Positions 42,705 through 51,446 of a stretch of DNA of 64,000 bases are shown here, one piece after another. A model generated the notes under the pieces. The model did not search any database, was not told the origin of the DNA, and worked only from the letters and a program-made list of their open reading frames with translations. Position numbers and translations under genes: made by a program. Location of the stretch: the NCBI RefSeq assembly GCF_014385005.1, contig NZ_JACRSZ010000007.1:62001-126000 (forward strand), written 5' to 3'. This DNA is from Jingyaoa shaoxingensis. GTDB taxonomy: Bacteria; Bacillota; Clostridia; Lachnospirales; Lachnospiraceae. Position 1 is the stretch's first letter. Every line of letters starts with the position of its first letter.

Positions 42705-44423
42705 TTAGTTCAGACCGGCACCCTGCATAGCACTGAGTGCGTGATCTGTATATCTCTTATAGAAGCCTTTTCTGGCAGGTCTTGGAATAATACCTTTTTT
42801 GCTTCGTTCTTTCAAAATGGCATCAGCCTCTTCCGGAGTAACTTCTTTTCCGGCTGCACCAACCAGATCCAGACGACGGTTCTCGATATCATAGCGGATC
42901 AGGTCACCTTCTTCGACAAAGGCAATTGGACCGCCTGAGGCAGCTTCCGGGCTGATATGACCGATAGCAGCACCTCTGGTAGCTCCGGAGAAACGACCGT
43001 CAGTGATCAGGGCTACATGTCCGTTCAGTTCCTCATCACACACGATAGCTTCTGTGGTCATAAGCATTTCCGGCATACCGCATCCTCTTGGACCCTCATA
43101 ACGGATGACAATGATATCGCCAGGCTTGATCTGCTTGTCTACCACAGCCTGATAAGCATCTTCTTCTTCGTTGAAGACTCTGGCAGGACCGGTGAAGACA
43201 CGCTGGGACTGTGCAACAGCGGAGTATTTTACCACGCTTCCTTCCGGCGCGATATTACCTTTCAGAATGGCAACGCTTCCTTTTTCGGTTACTTTTTCAG
43301 GAGGAATGATCACATCATCACGGTTAATATGATAGTTGTTCAGATAACCTACGTTACGTTCAAAGAAATTGTCCTTCTGCAGATCCTCCAGGTTTTCACC
43401 CAGTGTCTTGCCGGTAACAGTCATGACATCCAGATCCAGCATATCTTTTAACAGTAACTGTACATATGGAATACCACCTGCGAACCAGAAACATTCGGTC
43501 AGATACTGACCGCTTGGGAAGATATTTCCGATATGTGGTACCTGATGATTGATCTCATCAAACATCTCAATTGGAAGGTCAATACCCAGTTCTCTGGCAA
43601 TACTTGGCAGGTGAAGGGTAGCATTGGTGCTTCCGCCGATGGCACTGTGAATGATAATCGCATTCTTAAAGGCAGCCGGTGTCAGAATATCGGATACCTT
43701 GATATCACGTTCTACAAGTTCCATAATTTTGCGCCCAGCCTGACGGGCGTAACGCTGGATATCCATCATAGTAGCAGGAGCGAGAGCGGAGCCTGGAAGA
43801 GCAAGGCCCAGAGCTTCTGCCATACACTGCATGGTGCTGGCAGTTCCAAGGAAGGTGCAGGCACCAACGGAAGGGCATCCGGTGAGATAGTAGTCGCGGA
43901 TCTCCTGTGGGGTTACGGCATCTTTTCGTTTCTGGCGAAGAGAGATGTCACCGGCAACCAGACTGGTGGTCATATTTGGACCCGGACGCATGCTTCCGCC
44001 TGGCATAAAGATGGTCGGGATATCCATACGTGCGGCAGCTTTTAAGTGTGCCGGAATGGACTTGTCACAGCTGCTGGAGAGAATCATGCCATCCCATGGT
44101 ACAGCGCTTGCATGAACTTCCACCATATCGGCAATGGCTTCTCTGGAAGCCAGAACAATGTTCATGCCGTCATGTCCCTGAGCGCATCCGTCACAGACAT
44201 CGGTAGTATGATAGTGAGCCGGGAAACCGCCTTTTTCATAGACACCATATCCTGCCTGAGTGGATAACTGGTGGAGATGGACACTTCCTGGATGGGAATC
44301 TCCGTATACATCTTCAATCATAATCTGCGGTTTGGCGATATCGGTATCATCCCATCCGCTTCCCATTTCCAGGGCATTAAACTGAGCCCACCATAAACGT
44401 TCTTTTTCACTTTTCTGTCTCAT
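42705..44423 (-). CDS. IlvD/Edd-family sugar-acid dehydratase, copy 1
   Basis: A 572-residue Fe-S dehydratase. Cluster-ligand cysteines and motifs are [28 protein letters not shown] and [18 protein letters not shown] (Cys near residue 195). [18 protein letters not shown] and the C-terminal [22 protein letters not shown] match the family. The family includes dihydroxyacid dehydratase, phosphogluconate dehydratase and several aldonate dehydratases. The context (GntR regulator, gluconate-type permease) favours an aldonate such as gluconate or galactonate. Start overlaps the GntR stop by 4 bases. Confidence 0.88.
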   Translation of the reverse strand: MRQKSEKERLWWAQFNALEMGSGWDDTDIAKPQIMIEDVYGDSHPGSVHLHQLSTQAGYGVYEKGGFPAHYHTTDVCDGCAQGHDGMNIVLASREAIADMVEVHASAVPWDGMILSSSCDKSIPAHLKAAARMDIPTIFMPGGSMRPGPNMTTSLVAGDISLRQKRKDAVTPQEIRDYYLTGCPSVGACTFLGTASTMQCMAEALGLALPGSALAPATMMDIQRYARQAGRKIMELVERDIKVSDILTPAAFKNAIIIHSAIGGSTNATLHLPSIARELGIDLPIEMFDEINHQVPHIGNIFPSGQYLTECFWFAGGIPYVQLLLKDMLDLDVMTVTGKTLGENLEDLQKDNFFERNVGYLNNYHINRDDVIIPPEKVTEKGSVAILKGNIAPEGSVVKYSAVAQSQRVFTGPARVFNEEEDAYQAVVDKQIKPGDIIVIRYEGPRGCGMPEMLMTTEAIVCDEELNGHVALITDGRFSGATRGAAIGHISPEAASGGPIAFVEEGDLIRYDIENRRLDLVGAAGKEVTPEEADAILKERSKKGIIPRPARKGFYKRYTDHALSAMQGAGLN

Positions 44424-45163
44424 ATTGAAGTGTTCTCCTTTTCTTTTGATTGATTAAGTTTTTCTTTTATTAACTGCAATGAGTCACGGTTCTGCTGCAG
44501 GTGAAGAATCATGGCATCCCTGGCAGCATCTGGATCATGACGCATAATTGCCTCTGTGATAGCGCGGTGCTGAATGATAGTTTCATTTTTCAGAGATCGT
44601 CTGGTCAGAGCTCCGAAGAGATCGACGGAATAGACGATGACCGGAATCAGTTTCGGCATCACAACATTGTGGGTACAGCTGGCAATGGCGCGGTGAAATG
44701 CCTTATCACTGTCCAGATGATTGATACCCATACGAATATTATTTTCCACATCCTGGCATTTGTCCAGCAGTTTTTTACAGTCTTCTTCTGTTGCATGCTG
44801 CGCAGCATTGGCAACCACCCACGGTTCCAGCTGCATGCGCACTTCCAGAAGGTCAAAAGCAAGCTGAAACTGATCGCTGCAAAAGGCGAGGCCAAGAGGA
44901 TCCTGAATTTCCCCGGTATGCTGGGCAATATAAGTACCCTTTCCCCGTTTGATTTCCAGAATATTGCGGGCAACAAGAAGCTTTACTGCTTCCCGGATAC
45001 TGCCCCGGCCGACTTGAAGCTGTTCTGCCAGTTCGAATTCATTGGGAAGTTTGTCACCTGCCTGAAGTTCCTGTGTGCGGATCAGATTCATAAGCTGGTC
45101 TGCTACACGCTCCGGCAGAGATTTTTCGCCGTTATGTACAAGTTTTAAATCAGTCGTAGCCAT
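44420..45163 (-). CDS. FadR-type GntR regulator
   Basis: A 247-residue FCD-family regulator. The winged helix is at about residues 17-75 ([44 protein letters not shown]). The FCD domain shows [17 protein letters not shown] and [11 protein letters not shown], with the usual Asp/His metal ligands. I use the ATG at 45163 (reading down), which has GAAAGGACTTC upstream; the frame extends 12 residues further without a site. It heads the operon with the IlvD/Edd gene and is resembled closely by the regulator at 30210. It is a candidate for the GACGTC operators around 47 kb. Confidence 0.87.
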   Translation of the reverse strand: MATTDLKLVHNGEKSLPERVADQLMNLIRTQELQAGDKLPNEFELAEQLQVGRGSIREAVKLLVARNILEIKRGKGTYIAQHTGEIQDPLGLAFCSDQFQLAFDLLEVRMQLEPWVVANAAQHATEEDCKKLLDKCQDVENNIRMGINHLDSDKAFHRAIASCTHNVVMPKLIPVIVYSVDLFGALTRRSLKNETIIQHRAITEAIMRHDPDAARDAMILHLQQNRDSLQLIKEKLNQSKEKENTSI

Positions 45164-45230
45164 AAGAAGTCCTTTCGGGAAGACAGATACATTCTGCAAA
45201 AGAGCAGGCAGCAGCTTCCGATGTGGTTGA

Positions 45231-45290
45231 TTTGTTTTAAAAGGAAATTATAAAACAGACGGGAGTTTTACAATTTCCTTTTAAAACAAA
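45231..45290. promoter_or_regulatory. 26-bp inverted repeat spanning the FadR-type gene promoter
   Basis: Left arm 45231-45256 and right arm 45265-45290 are complementary at 25 of 26 positions, around an 8-base loop (AGACGGGA). Each arm contains TTTAAAAGGAAATT or its complement. On the minus strand TATAAT (45247-45252) lies in one arm and is the likely -10 of the GntR-IlvD operon. It could be an operator for a large or cooperative binding unit, or a transcript hairpin. Confidence 0.65.
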
Positions 45291-45323
45291 ATCGGCAGAC
45301 CGGATAGAAGTCCGATCTGCCGG
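45291..45323 (-). terminator. Terminator of gntP
   Basis: On the minus strand CCGGCAGATCGGAC, TTCTAT, CCGGTCTGCCG then ATTTTGTTTT. It ends the permease transcript just before the inverted repeat. Confidence 0.72.
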
Positions 45324-45390
45324 TTCTTAAAAAATTATGATCCTGTATGGATAATTCCGTGCAAGCGCTAATGCTGTGATACAGGAATCA

Positions 45391-46767
45391 TTACATCAGT
45401 CCTGGTAATACTCCCTGGAAGATGCTCAGGATCGCTACGAAGATCAGGATTGTTACACCTGCTACGAAACCACCCAGTGACCATCCAACGATGGTGTCTC
45501 TGAAGTCGATGTGGAAGAATCTGTTGATTGCCCAGAATCCAGAGTCGTTTGGAAGGGACAGACCGATACCACCTGCACAAACAGCGATTGCACACAGGAT
45601 TGGTGACACACCGCTGGTTGCAACTGCTGTTGCAACGATAGAGGAAGTAACAGTAAGTGCTGTGGTTGTAGAACCGGTAGCAATACGAAGTACCTGTGCG
45701 ATCACGAAGCACATCAGCAGCATTGGCATATGGAATCCCATAAGTGTGCTGGTAACGACATCTGAAATGCCACAAGCCTTCAGGATTCCGCCGTAAGCTC
45801 CGCCGGCACCTGTGATCAGAAGGATACTACCAACAGCGTCAGCACCTTCGGACATGATCGTCGTGATAGAACGTTTCAGGTAAGGTCTGGAAATAAATGC
45901 TCCGTACAGAACACCAAGCAGCATGGCGATGTTCTTATCACCAAGGAAGGTAAGAACTGTCAGAACAGTACCTTCTTTTAAGAAGAAGGATGAGAAGCTT
46001 CCCAGAAGAATCAGTACGATAGGAACAAGAAGAATGGACAGAGCCATCATACCACTCATGCTCTTGCCGCCAGCTTCTTCTTTTTCTTCTTCCTCAAGAT
46101 CTGAGAAATCCCATGTTTTACCATTTTTACGGTCAATTTTGTTGATAAATCCGCCATATACGATACCACCAACAAGCATACCTACGAATGCACTGATCAG
46201 TGCGTATGGGAAGAACAGACCTACGTTGATTTCCATGTTAGCAGCTACAGCCAGAGGCGGTGCAGTAGGAAGTACCAGAGCGAATGTACATGTGGTTGCT
46301 ACAGAGATTGCTCCTGCATAAGCTGCCATGGAGTAACCTGTTTTCTTGGAAAGTGCACGAAGCATTGGAGCGAACATGATATATACAACGTCGCCGAATA
46401 CCGGGATACCGGTAATGAAACCTGCACATGCAACAGCATACTGAGATTTTTCTTCTCCGAGAACTTTCAAGATTGCGTTACAGATGTTATTGATACCGCC
46501 GGATTCATACATGAACATACCCAGCATAACACCAAGTCCGGTTACCATACCGATGGAACCAAGTGTAGAACCAAAGTTATTCTGAATTACAGTACCGATA
46601 CCAAGTACCTGACTGCCATCTTCCAGTGTCTTAGTGGCAAGTGGCATTCCGGTAGCAAGACCGGTCAGTGCAGCTACAACCAACAGTGCAACAAATGGGT
46701 TTAATTTAAACTTCATGATGCAGAGCAGAAGAACTGCGATGGAGATGATAAAGATAAGAATCATCAT
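45391..46767 (-). CDS. gntP: GntP-family gluconate/sugar-acid permease
   Basis: A 458-residue integral membrane symporter with about 12-14 helices. GntP features include PFVALLVVAALTGLATGMP (about 19-37), LGVMLGMFMYESGGI, GFITGIPVFGDVVYIM, ATGSTTTALTVTSSIVA and LSLPNDSGFWAINRFF (about 405-420). GntP permeases carry gluconate and related aldonates with protons. The first of two ATGs (46767 reading down) has GGAGGAAAATTATT upstream; extension of 32 residues lacks a site. It is transcribed divergently from the dehydrogenase module, with matching operators in both promoters. Confidence 0.9.
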   Translation of the reverse strand: MMILIFIISIAVLLLCIMKFKLNPFVALLVVAALTGLATGMPLATKTLEDGSQVLGIGTVIQNNFGSTLGSIGMVTGLGVMLGMFMYESGGINNICNAILKVLGEEKSQYAVACAGFITGIPVFGDVVYIMFAPMLRALSKKTGYSMAAYAGAISVATTCTFALVLPTAPPLAVAANMEINVGLFFPYALISAFVGMLVGGIVYGGFINKIDRKNGKTWDFSDLEEEEKEEAGGKSMSGMMALSILLVPIVLILLGSFSSFFLKEGTVLTVLTFLGDKNIAMLLGVLYGAFISRPYLKRSITTIMSEGADAVGSILLITGAGGAYGGILKACGISDVVTSTLMGFHMPMLLMCFVIAQVLRIATGSTTTALTVTSSIVATAVATSGVSPILCAIAVCAGGIGLSLPNDSGFWAINRFFHIDFRDTIVGWSLGGFVAGVTILIFVAILSIFQGVLPGLM

Positions 46768-46803
46768 AATAATTTTCCTCCGTTCCTTTATTTGGATAAA
46801 AAA

Positions 46804-46832
46804 TTCCGGTTTTGTACATATTAAAACCGGAA
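46804..46832. repeat. Hairpin in the gntP leader
   Basis: TTCCGGTTTT (46804-46813) and AAAACCGGAA (46823-46832) form a perfect 10-bp stem about 40 bases upstream of the gntP start, within its untranslated leader. Function unknown. Confidence 0.5.
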
Positions 46833-46919
46833 AGATGAACGGTAGCGCTAACCCGCCCATCAATCATCACAATGCAAATGCCGTTCCTGAAGCATTTACA
46901 TATGTATCTCACATATATG

Positions 46920-46948
46920 ACCATAACACGTGAGACGTCGCACGTCAA
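46920..46948 (-). promoter_or_regulatory. gntP promoter with operator in the spacer
   Basis: On the minus strand TTGACG (46943-46948), exactly 17 bases, TATGGT (46920-46925). The spacer contains the palindrome GTGAGACGTCGCAC (46930-46943). Confidence 0.65.
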
Positions 46949-47148
46949 ACACATTTTACAAAATCGGAATGGTGCACAGAAACAAGACTTAAAATTGTGC
47001 AATATTGACAATGAAATGAGCAGAAAAAATAGAGAATAGAAAAAAGTAACAACTGGGAAAATTCAGAAAAAGAAAACGAACAAAAATGTGACGGGGTATA
47101 CAGAACTTTTTCATAAAAAAAAAGATTCAAATTTATTCATTCTGATGA

Positions 47149-47177
47149 TTGAAACATATGACGTCGTATGGTATATT
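47149..47177 (+). promoter_or_regulatory. Dehydrogenase-module promoter with operator in the spacer
   Basis: TTGAAA (47149-47154), 17-base spacer, TATATT (47172-47177). The palindrome CATATGACGTCGTATG (47155-47170) fills the spacer and shares the A/T-GACGTC-G core with the gntP operator. Confidence 0.7.
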
Positions 47178-47325
47178 ACAAATAGCATCTGGTTATGGTC
47201 ACGGGAGAAGATCTCACAGCGCTCTATATAATATTAAGAAGAAAGTGGCCGTTCCTGAGACCAGAAGTGTACGAAAAAATGACAAAATGACAACATGATG
47301 TGAAAATCACAGGAGGATGTAAGAA

Positions 47326-48345
47326 ATGAAAGCAATTAAGTATGAAAAACCATGGGATGTAGCTTGCGTAGAGATGGACAAACCGGTGCGTAAAAAAGGT
47401 GAAGCACTGATCAAGATCATGACAGCAGGAATCTGCGGAAGTGATATCGGAGCTTTCCGCGGAACAAACGGACTTGTTTCCTATCCTAGAGTTATCGGAC
47501 ATGAACTGGCTGGTATCATCGAAGAGATTGATGAGGACAATCCAAAGGGATTTAAAGTAGGTGACCATGTTATCGTGGATCCATATCTTTACTGCGGACA
47601 TTGCTATCCATGCTCCATCGGACGTACCAACTGCTGTACAGATCTGCACGTTCTGGGCGTACATGTAGACGGCGGTATGGCGGAATACTTCTGTCATCCG
47701 GCTGATATGCTGGTCAAGATGCCGGAAGGAATGGACTGGGTACTGGCAGCTATGGCTGAACCACTTACAATATCTCTTCACGGAGTACACAGAGGCGGAC
47801 TGAAAGCCGGTGAATTCTGTGCCATCTACGGAGCAGGCCCAATCGGTCTTCTGGCAGCAATGGTTGCAGAAGCATACGGCGCACATGCAATTTTGATCGA
47901 TGTAGTACAGGAACGTCTGGACTTTGGTAAAGAACTGGGAGTAGAATACATCATCAACTCTGCAAATGAAGATCCGGTAGCAGCAGTTGCCAAGATCACA
48001 GATGGTACAATGGCTCAGCTTGTTATGGAATGTACAGGAGCAAACGTATGCATCCGCGGCACACTGGATCTGGTATCCAATGCAGGACGTATCACATTTA
48101 CAGGATGGCCAAAGAAAGAAACATCCCTTCCTACAGATCTGTTTACAAAGAAAGAAATTGATATCCGCGGTGCACGTACTTCCGCAGGCGAATTTGAAGA
48201 AGCAATCGAACTGATCACATCCGGTAAAGTAGATGTGAAGAAGATCCTGACCAAGACGGTTCCTATGGACGAAGCTCCGGAAACCATCATTGATATCGAA
48301 AAGAATCCTGGAAACTACATGAAAGTTGTTGTTGATTTAAGATAA
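47326..48345 (+). CDS. Zinc-dependent MDR dehydrogenase (aldonate/polyol type), copy 2
   Basis: A 339-residue MDR enzyme. Zinc ligands: Cys in GICGSDIGAFRG and His-Glu in IGHELAGIIEE for the catalytic zinc, and CGHCYPCSIGRTNCC for the structural zinc. The cofactor motif is YGAGPIGLLAAMVAEAYG (about residues 166-183). It resembles L-galactonate and L-gulonate 5-dehydrogenases. Upstream of uxuA and the fructuronate-reductase-like SDR, production of fructuronate from an L-aldonate is a good hypothesis. ATG 47326 follows AGGAGG. Confidence 0.87.
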   Translation: MKAIKYEKPWDVACVEMDKPVRKKGEALIKIMTAGICGSDIGAFRGTNGLVSYPRVIGHELAGIIEEIDEDNPKGFKVGDHVIVDPYLYCGHCYPCSIGRTNCCTDLHVLGVHVDGGMAEYFCHPADMLVKMPEGMDWVLAAMAEPLTISLHGVHRGGLKAGEFCAIYGAGPIGLLAAMVAEAYGAHAILIDVVQERLDFGKELGVEYIINSANEDPVAAVAKITDGTMAQLVMECTGANVCIRGTLDLVSNAGRITFTGWPKKETSLPTDLFTKKEIDIRGARTSAGEFEEAIELITSGKVDVKKILTKTVPMDEAPETIIDIEKNPGNYMKVVVDLR

Positions 48346-48367
48346 TAAGCAGGAGGAGCCTATTATA

Positions 48368-49636
48368 ATGAAAGAACTCTATTTGACAGAAGAAGAGAAG
48401 GGGATCTCAGGAGAACAGCTGGAAAAGATGCTGGATGATCTCCTGGTACAGTACCCGGATGCAAAGAAGGTACTGATCATTCCTCCTGATTATACAAGAT
48501 GTTATTCTTATGCAGGCGAGATTACTCAGCTTCTTTATAAGAAGCTGAGCCCGTCAGCCCAGATTGATGTGATGCCGGCACTGGGAACCCACATGGCAAT
48601 GAATGAAGACGAGATGCAGAAGTTCTTTGGTGATGTGGTACCAAGAGACCGTATTATCGTACACCACTGGCAGACAGATACCGTATGCCTGGGTTATGTT
48701 CCGGCAGAGGTCTGCTCAGAGATCAGTAATGGTCTGTTCCCGGAACAGATCGATGTAGAGGTCAACCATCTTCTGGTAGATGGAGGATATGATCTGATTC
48801 TCTCAGTCGGACAGGTCGTCCCTCACGAAGTAGTAGGTATGGCGAATTATTCTAAGAACATTTTCGTAGGTACCGGCGGACGTGAGATGATTAACAAGTC
48901 TCATATGCTCAGTGCCATCTGCGGAATGGAAAAAGCACTGGGTGTCATAGACAGCCCGGCAAGAAAAGTATACGATTATGCACAGCAGCATTTCATCGAT
49001 GGCAAGTTGCCTCTGGTATATCTGCAGACGGTTACCACAAGAGAAAATGATACCTTAAAGCTTCATGGACTCTATATCGGTGAATCCAGAAAGCCATTTG
49101 AGAAAGCAGCTGAGCTGGCTCAGAAGCTGAATATCGTACATGTAGATCATCGTGCAAAGAAAGTAGTTACGTATCTTGACCCGGAAGAACTGAAGACTAC
49201 ATGGGTAGGAAACAAAGGTATTTACCGTACACGTATGACAGTAGCCGACGGCGGAGAGCTGATCGTTCTGGCACCTGGCGTAATCGCATTTGGTGAGAAC
49301 GAAGAGATGGATAAGATGACCAGAAAATACGGCTATACCGGAACAGAACATATCCTGGAGCTGTACCGTCAGGGCGTATTTGAAGGAAGACTGATGAGTG
49401 CAGCACATCTGATGCAGGGCTCTACAGAAGAACGTTTTACCGTAACCTACGCAACCAAACCGGAAAATCTTTCTAAAGAAGAAATTGAAAGTGTAGGATA
49501 TCAGTGGGCAGACTATAACGAGATTACCAAACGTTACAATCCGGAAACACTGAAAGAAGGATGGAACGTACTGCCGGACGGTGAAGAAGTTTACTTTGTG
49601 GGAACACCGGCACTTGGATTATGGAAGGTAGATTAA
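48368..49636 (+). CDS. LarA-family (nickel-pincer nucleotide) racemase/epimerase homologue 2
   Basis: A 422-residue LarA homologue. The cofactor and nickel residues are conserved with canonical spacing: His75 in LGTHMAM, His153 in VVPHEVV, Lys163 in NYSKNIFVG (ten after His153, as in LarA) and His179 in NKSHML (sixteen after Lys163). It is distinct in sequence from the homologue at 37580. Position between an aldonate dehydrogenase and an IlvD/Edd dehydratase, upstream of mannonate dehydratase uxuA, fits a C2 epimerase of aldonates such as gluconate/mannonate; this activity is known for some LarA homologues but is inference here. Confidence 0.85.
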   Translation: MKELYLTEEEKGISGEQLEKMLDDLLVQYPDAKKVLIIPPDYTRCYSYAGEITQLLYKKLSPSAQIDVMPALGTHMAMNEDEMQKFFGDVVPRDRIIVHHWQTDTVCLGYVPAEVCSEISNGLFPEQIDVEVNHLLVDGGYDLILSVGQVVPHEVVGMANYSKNIFVGTGGREMINKSHMLSAICGMEKALGVIDSPARKVYDYAQQHFIDGKLPLVYLQTVTTRENDTLKLHGLYIGESRKPFEKAAELAQKLNIVHVDHRAKKVVTYLDPEELKTTWVGNKGIYRTRMTVADGGELIVLAPGVIAFGENEEMDKMTRKYGYTGTEHILELYRQGVFEGRLMSAAHLMQGSTEERFTVTYATKPENLSKEEIESVGYQWADYNEITKRYNPETLKEGWNVLPDGEEVYFVGTPALGLWKVD

Positions 49637-49656
49637 TTGCAAGAAAGGAAAAATTT

Positions 49657-51414
49657 ATGGAATTAGCGAGTCAGAAGTTTCGTGCAAACTCACCTGAGCT
49701 GGATCCGCTTCGTATCGGAACTGGCTGGAAAGAAGAAGACCTTGGAAAGGTACAGATCTTTATTCAGAGTACTTTTGGAGACAGCCATCCAGGATCCGGA
49801 CATCTGGATAAACTGGTAGAAGCTGCAAGAGAAGGTGTAGCAGCTGCAGGTGGTTTTGGAGCAAGATATTTTACAACAGATATGTGTGATGGTGAGAGCC
49901 AGGGTAATGACGGAATCAACTACTCCCTTGCCAGCCGTGAGATGATTGCTAATATGATTGAAATTCAGGCAAATGCAACACCGTTTGACGGTGGTGTATA
50001 TATTGCCAGCTGCGATAAAGGTATGCCTGGCAACCTGATGGGCCTTGCCAGAGTCAACATCCCATCTGTTATGGTAACAGGTGGTACGATGGCAGCAGGT
50101 CCTGATATGCTGACACTGGAACAGCTTGGCATGTACTCTGCTATGTACGAACGTGGTGAGATCGATGAAGCAAAACTGAACTGGGCAAAATGCAATGCCT
50201 GCCCTAGCTGCGGAGCATGCTCCTTCATTGGAACAGCATCCACCATGCAGATCATGGCAGAAGCACTTGGCCTGACACTTCCTGGAAGTGCACTGCTCCC
50301 TGCAACCAGCCCGGATCTGCTTGAATACGCAAGAAAATCCGGAGAACAGGCAGTAAAACTGGCTCAGATGGAAAACATGAGACCATCCGACATTGTCACT
50401 CTGGAAAGCTTTGAAAATGCTATTATGGTACATGCAGCAATTTCCGGATCTACCAACTCTCTGCTGCATCTGCCGGCAATCGCACATGAATTTGGTATTG
50501 AGATTGACGGTGATACCTTTGATCGTCTTCACAGAGGGGCACATTATCTTCTGGATCTTCGTCCAGCAGGACGCTGGCCGGCTGAGTTCTTCTATTATGC
50601 AGGCGGCGTTCCGGCTATCATGGAAGAGATCAAGAGCATGCTTCATCTGGATGTTATGACCGTAACAGGCAAGACTCTGGGAGAAAACCTGGAAGAACTG
50701 AAACAGAATGGATTCTATGAGAGATGCCAGAAGTGGCTGGATCAGGCCAATGAAAAATATGGTATCCACATGACAAAGGAAGATATCATCCGCCCATTTG
50801 ATAAAGCAATCGGAACAGACGGTTCTGTTGCAGTATTAAAAGGAAACCTTGCCCCGGAGGGCGCTGTTATCAAACATACAGCATGCCCGAAGGAAATGTT
50901 CAGCGCAGTATTAAATGCACGCCCATTCGACTCCGAAGAAGAATGTATCGATGCAGTACTTCATCACAGAGTAAATCCTGGTGATGCCGTATTTATTCGT
51001 TACGAGGGACCTAAGGGAACCGGTATGCCAGAGATGTTCTACACATCAGAAGCGATTTCTTCTGATAAAGAACTTGGAAAGAGTATTGCACTGATCACAG
51101 ACGGACGTTTCTCAGGAGCATCCACAGGTCCTGTAATCGGACACTGCAGTCCGGAAGCACAGGCAGGTGGTCCAATCGCTCTGGTAGAAGAAGGCGACCT
51201 GATCCATCTGGATGTAAAAGAACGTGTTCTGGAAATCGTTGGTGTAAAGGGTGAACGCAAGACTCCGGAAGAGATCGATGCAATTCTTGCAGAACGTAAG
51301 AAACACTGGCAGCCAAAGCCGCCAAAATATACACGCGGTGTACTGAGACTGTTCTCAGACCTGGCAGCATCTCCGATGAAGGGTGCTTATCTGGATTACG
51401 ATAGCCACAAATAG
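49657..51414 (+). CDS. IlvD/Edd-family sugar-acid dehydratase, copy 2
   Basis: A 585-residue Fe-S dehydratase. Motifs with cluster cysteines are TTDMCDGESQGNDGIN, ASCDKGMPGNLMGLA and CNACPSCGACSFIGTASTMQ; the C-terminal signature is [20 protein letters not shown]. It is a paralogue of the enzyme at 42705 but differs throughout, so the two probably have different aldonate substrates. Start: ATG 49657 has AAAGGA nine bases upstream; the ATG at 49621 lies in the end of the LarA gene and is rejected. kdgK copy 2 follows after 32 bases. Confidence 0.88.
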   Translation: MELASQKFRANSPELDPLRIGTGWKEEDLGKVQIFIQSTFGDSHPGSGHLDKLVEAAREGVAAAGGFGARYFTTDMCDGESQGNDGINYSLASREMIANMIEIQANATPFDGGVYIASCDKGMPGNLMGLARVNIPSVMVTGGTMAAGPDMLTLEQLGMYSAMYERGEIDEAKLNWAKCNACPSCGACSFIGTASTMQIMAEALGLTLPGSALLPATSPDLLEYARKSGEQAVKLAQMENMRPSDIVTLESFENAIMVHAAISGSTNSLLHLPAIAHEFGIEIDGDTFDRLHRGAHYLLDLRPAGRWPAEFFYYAGGVPAIMEEIKSMLHLDVMTVTGKTLGENLEELKQNGFYERCQKWLDQANEKYGIHMTKEDIIRPFDKAIGTDGSVAVLKGNLAPEGAVIKHTACPKEMFSAVLNARPFDSEEECIDAVLHHRVNPGDAVFIRYEGPKGTGMPEMFYTSEAISSDKELGKSIALITDGRFSGASTGPVIGHCSPEAQAGGPIALVEEGDLIHLDVKERVLEIVGVKGERKTPEEIDAILAERKKHWQPKPPKYTRGVLRLFSDLAASPMKGAYLDYDSHK

Positions 51415-51446
51415 GATACAACAGTGAATAGATAAGGAGCAGAGTC

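Noticed and set aside
46841..46851. TAGCGCTA as a LacI-type operator (AGCGCTAA also at about 45366)
   Set aside because: It is only 8 bp, with no LacI-family gene in the window; kept as chance unless more copies are found.
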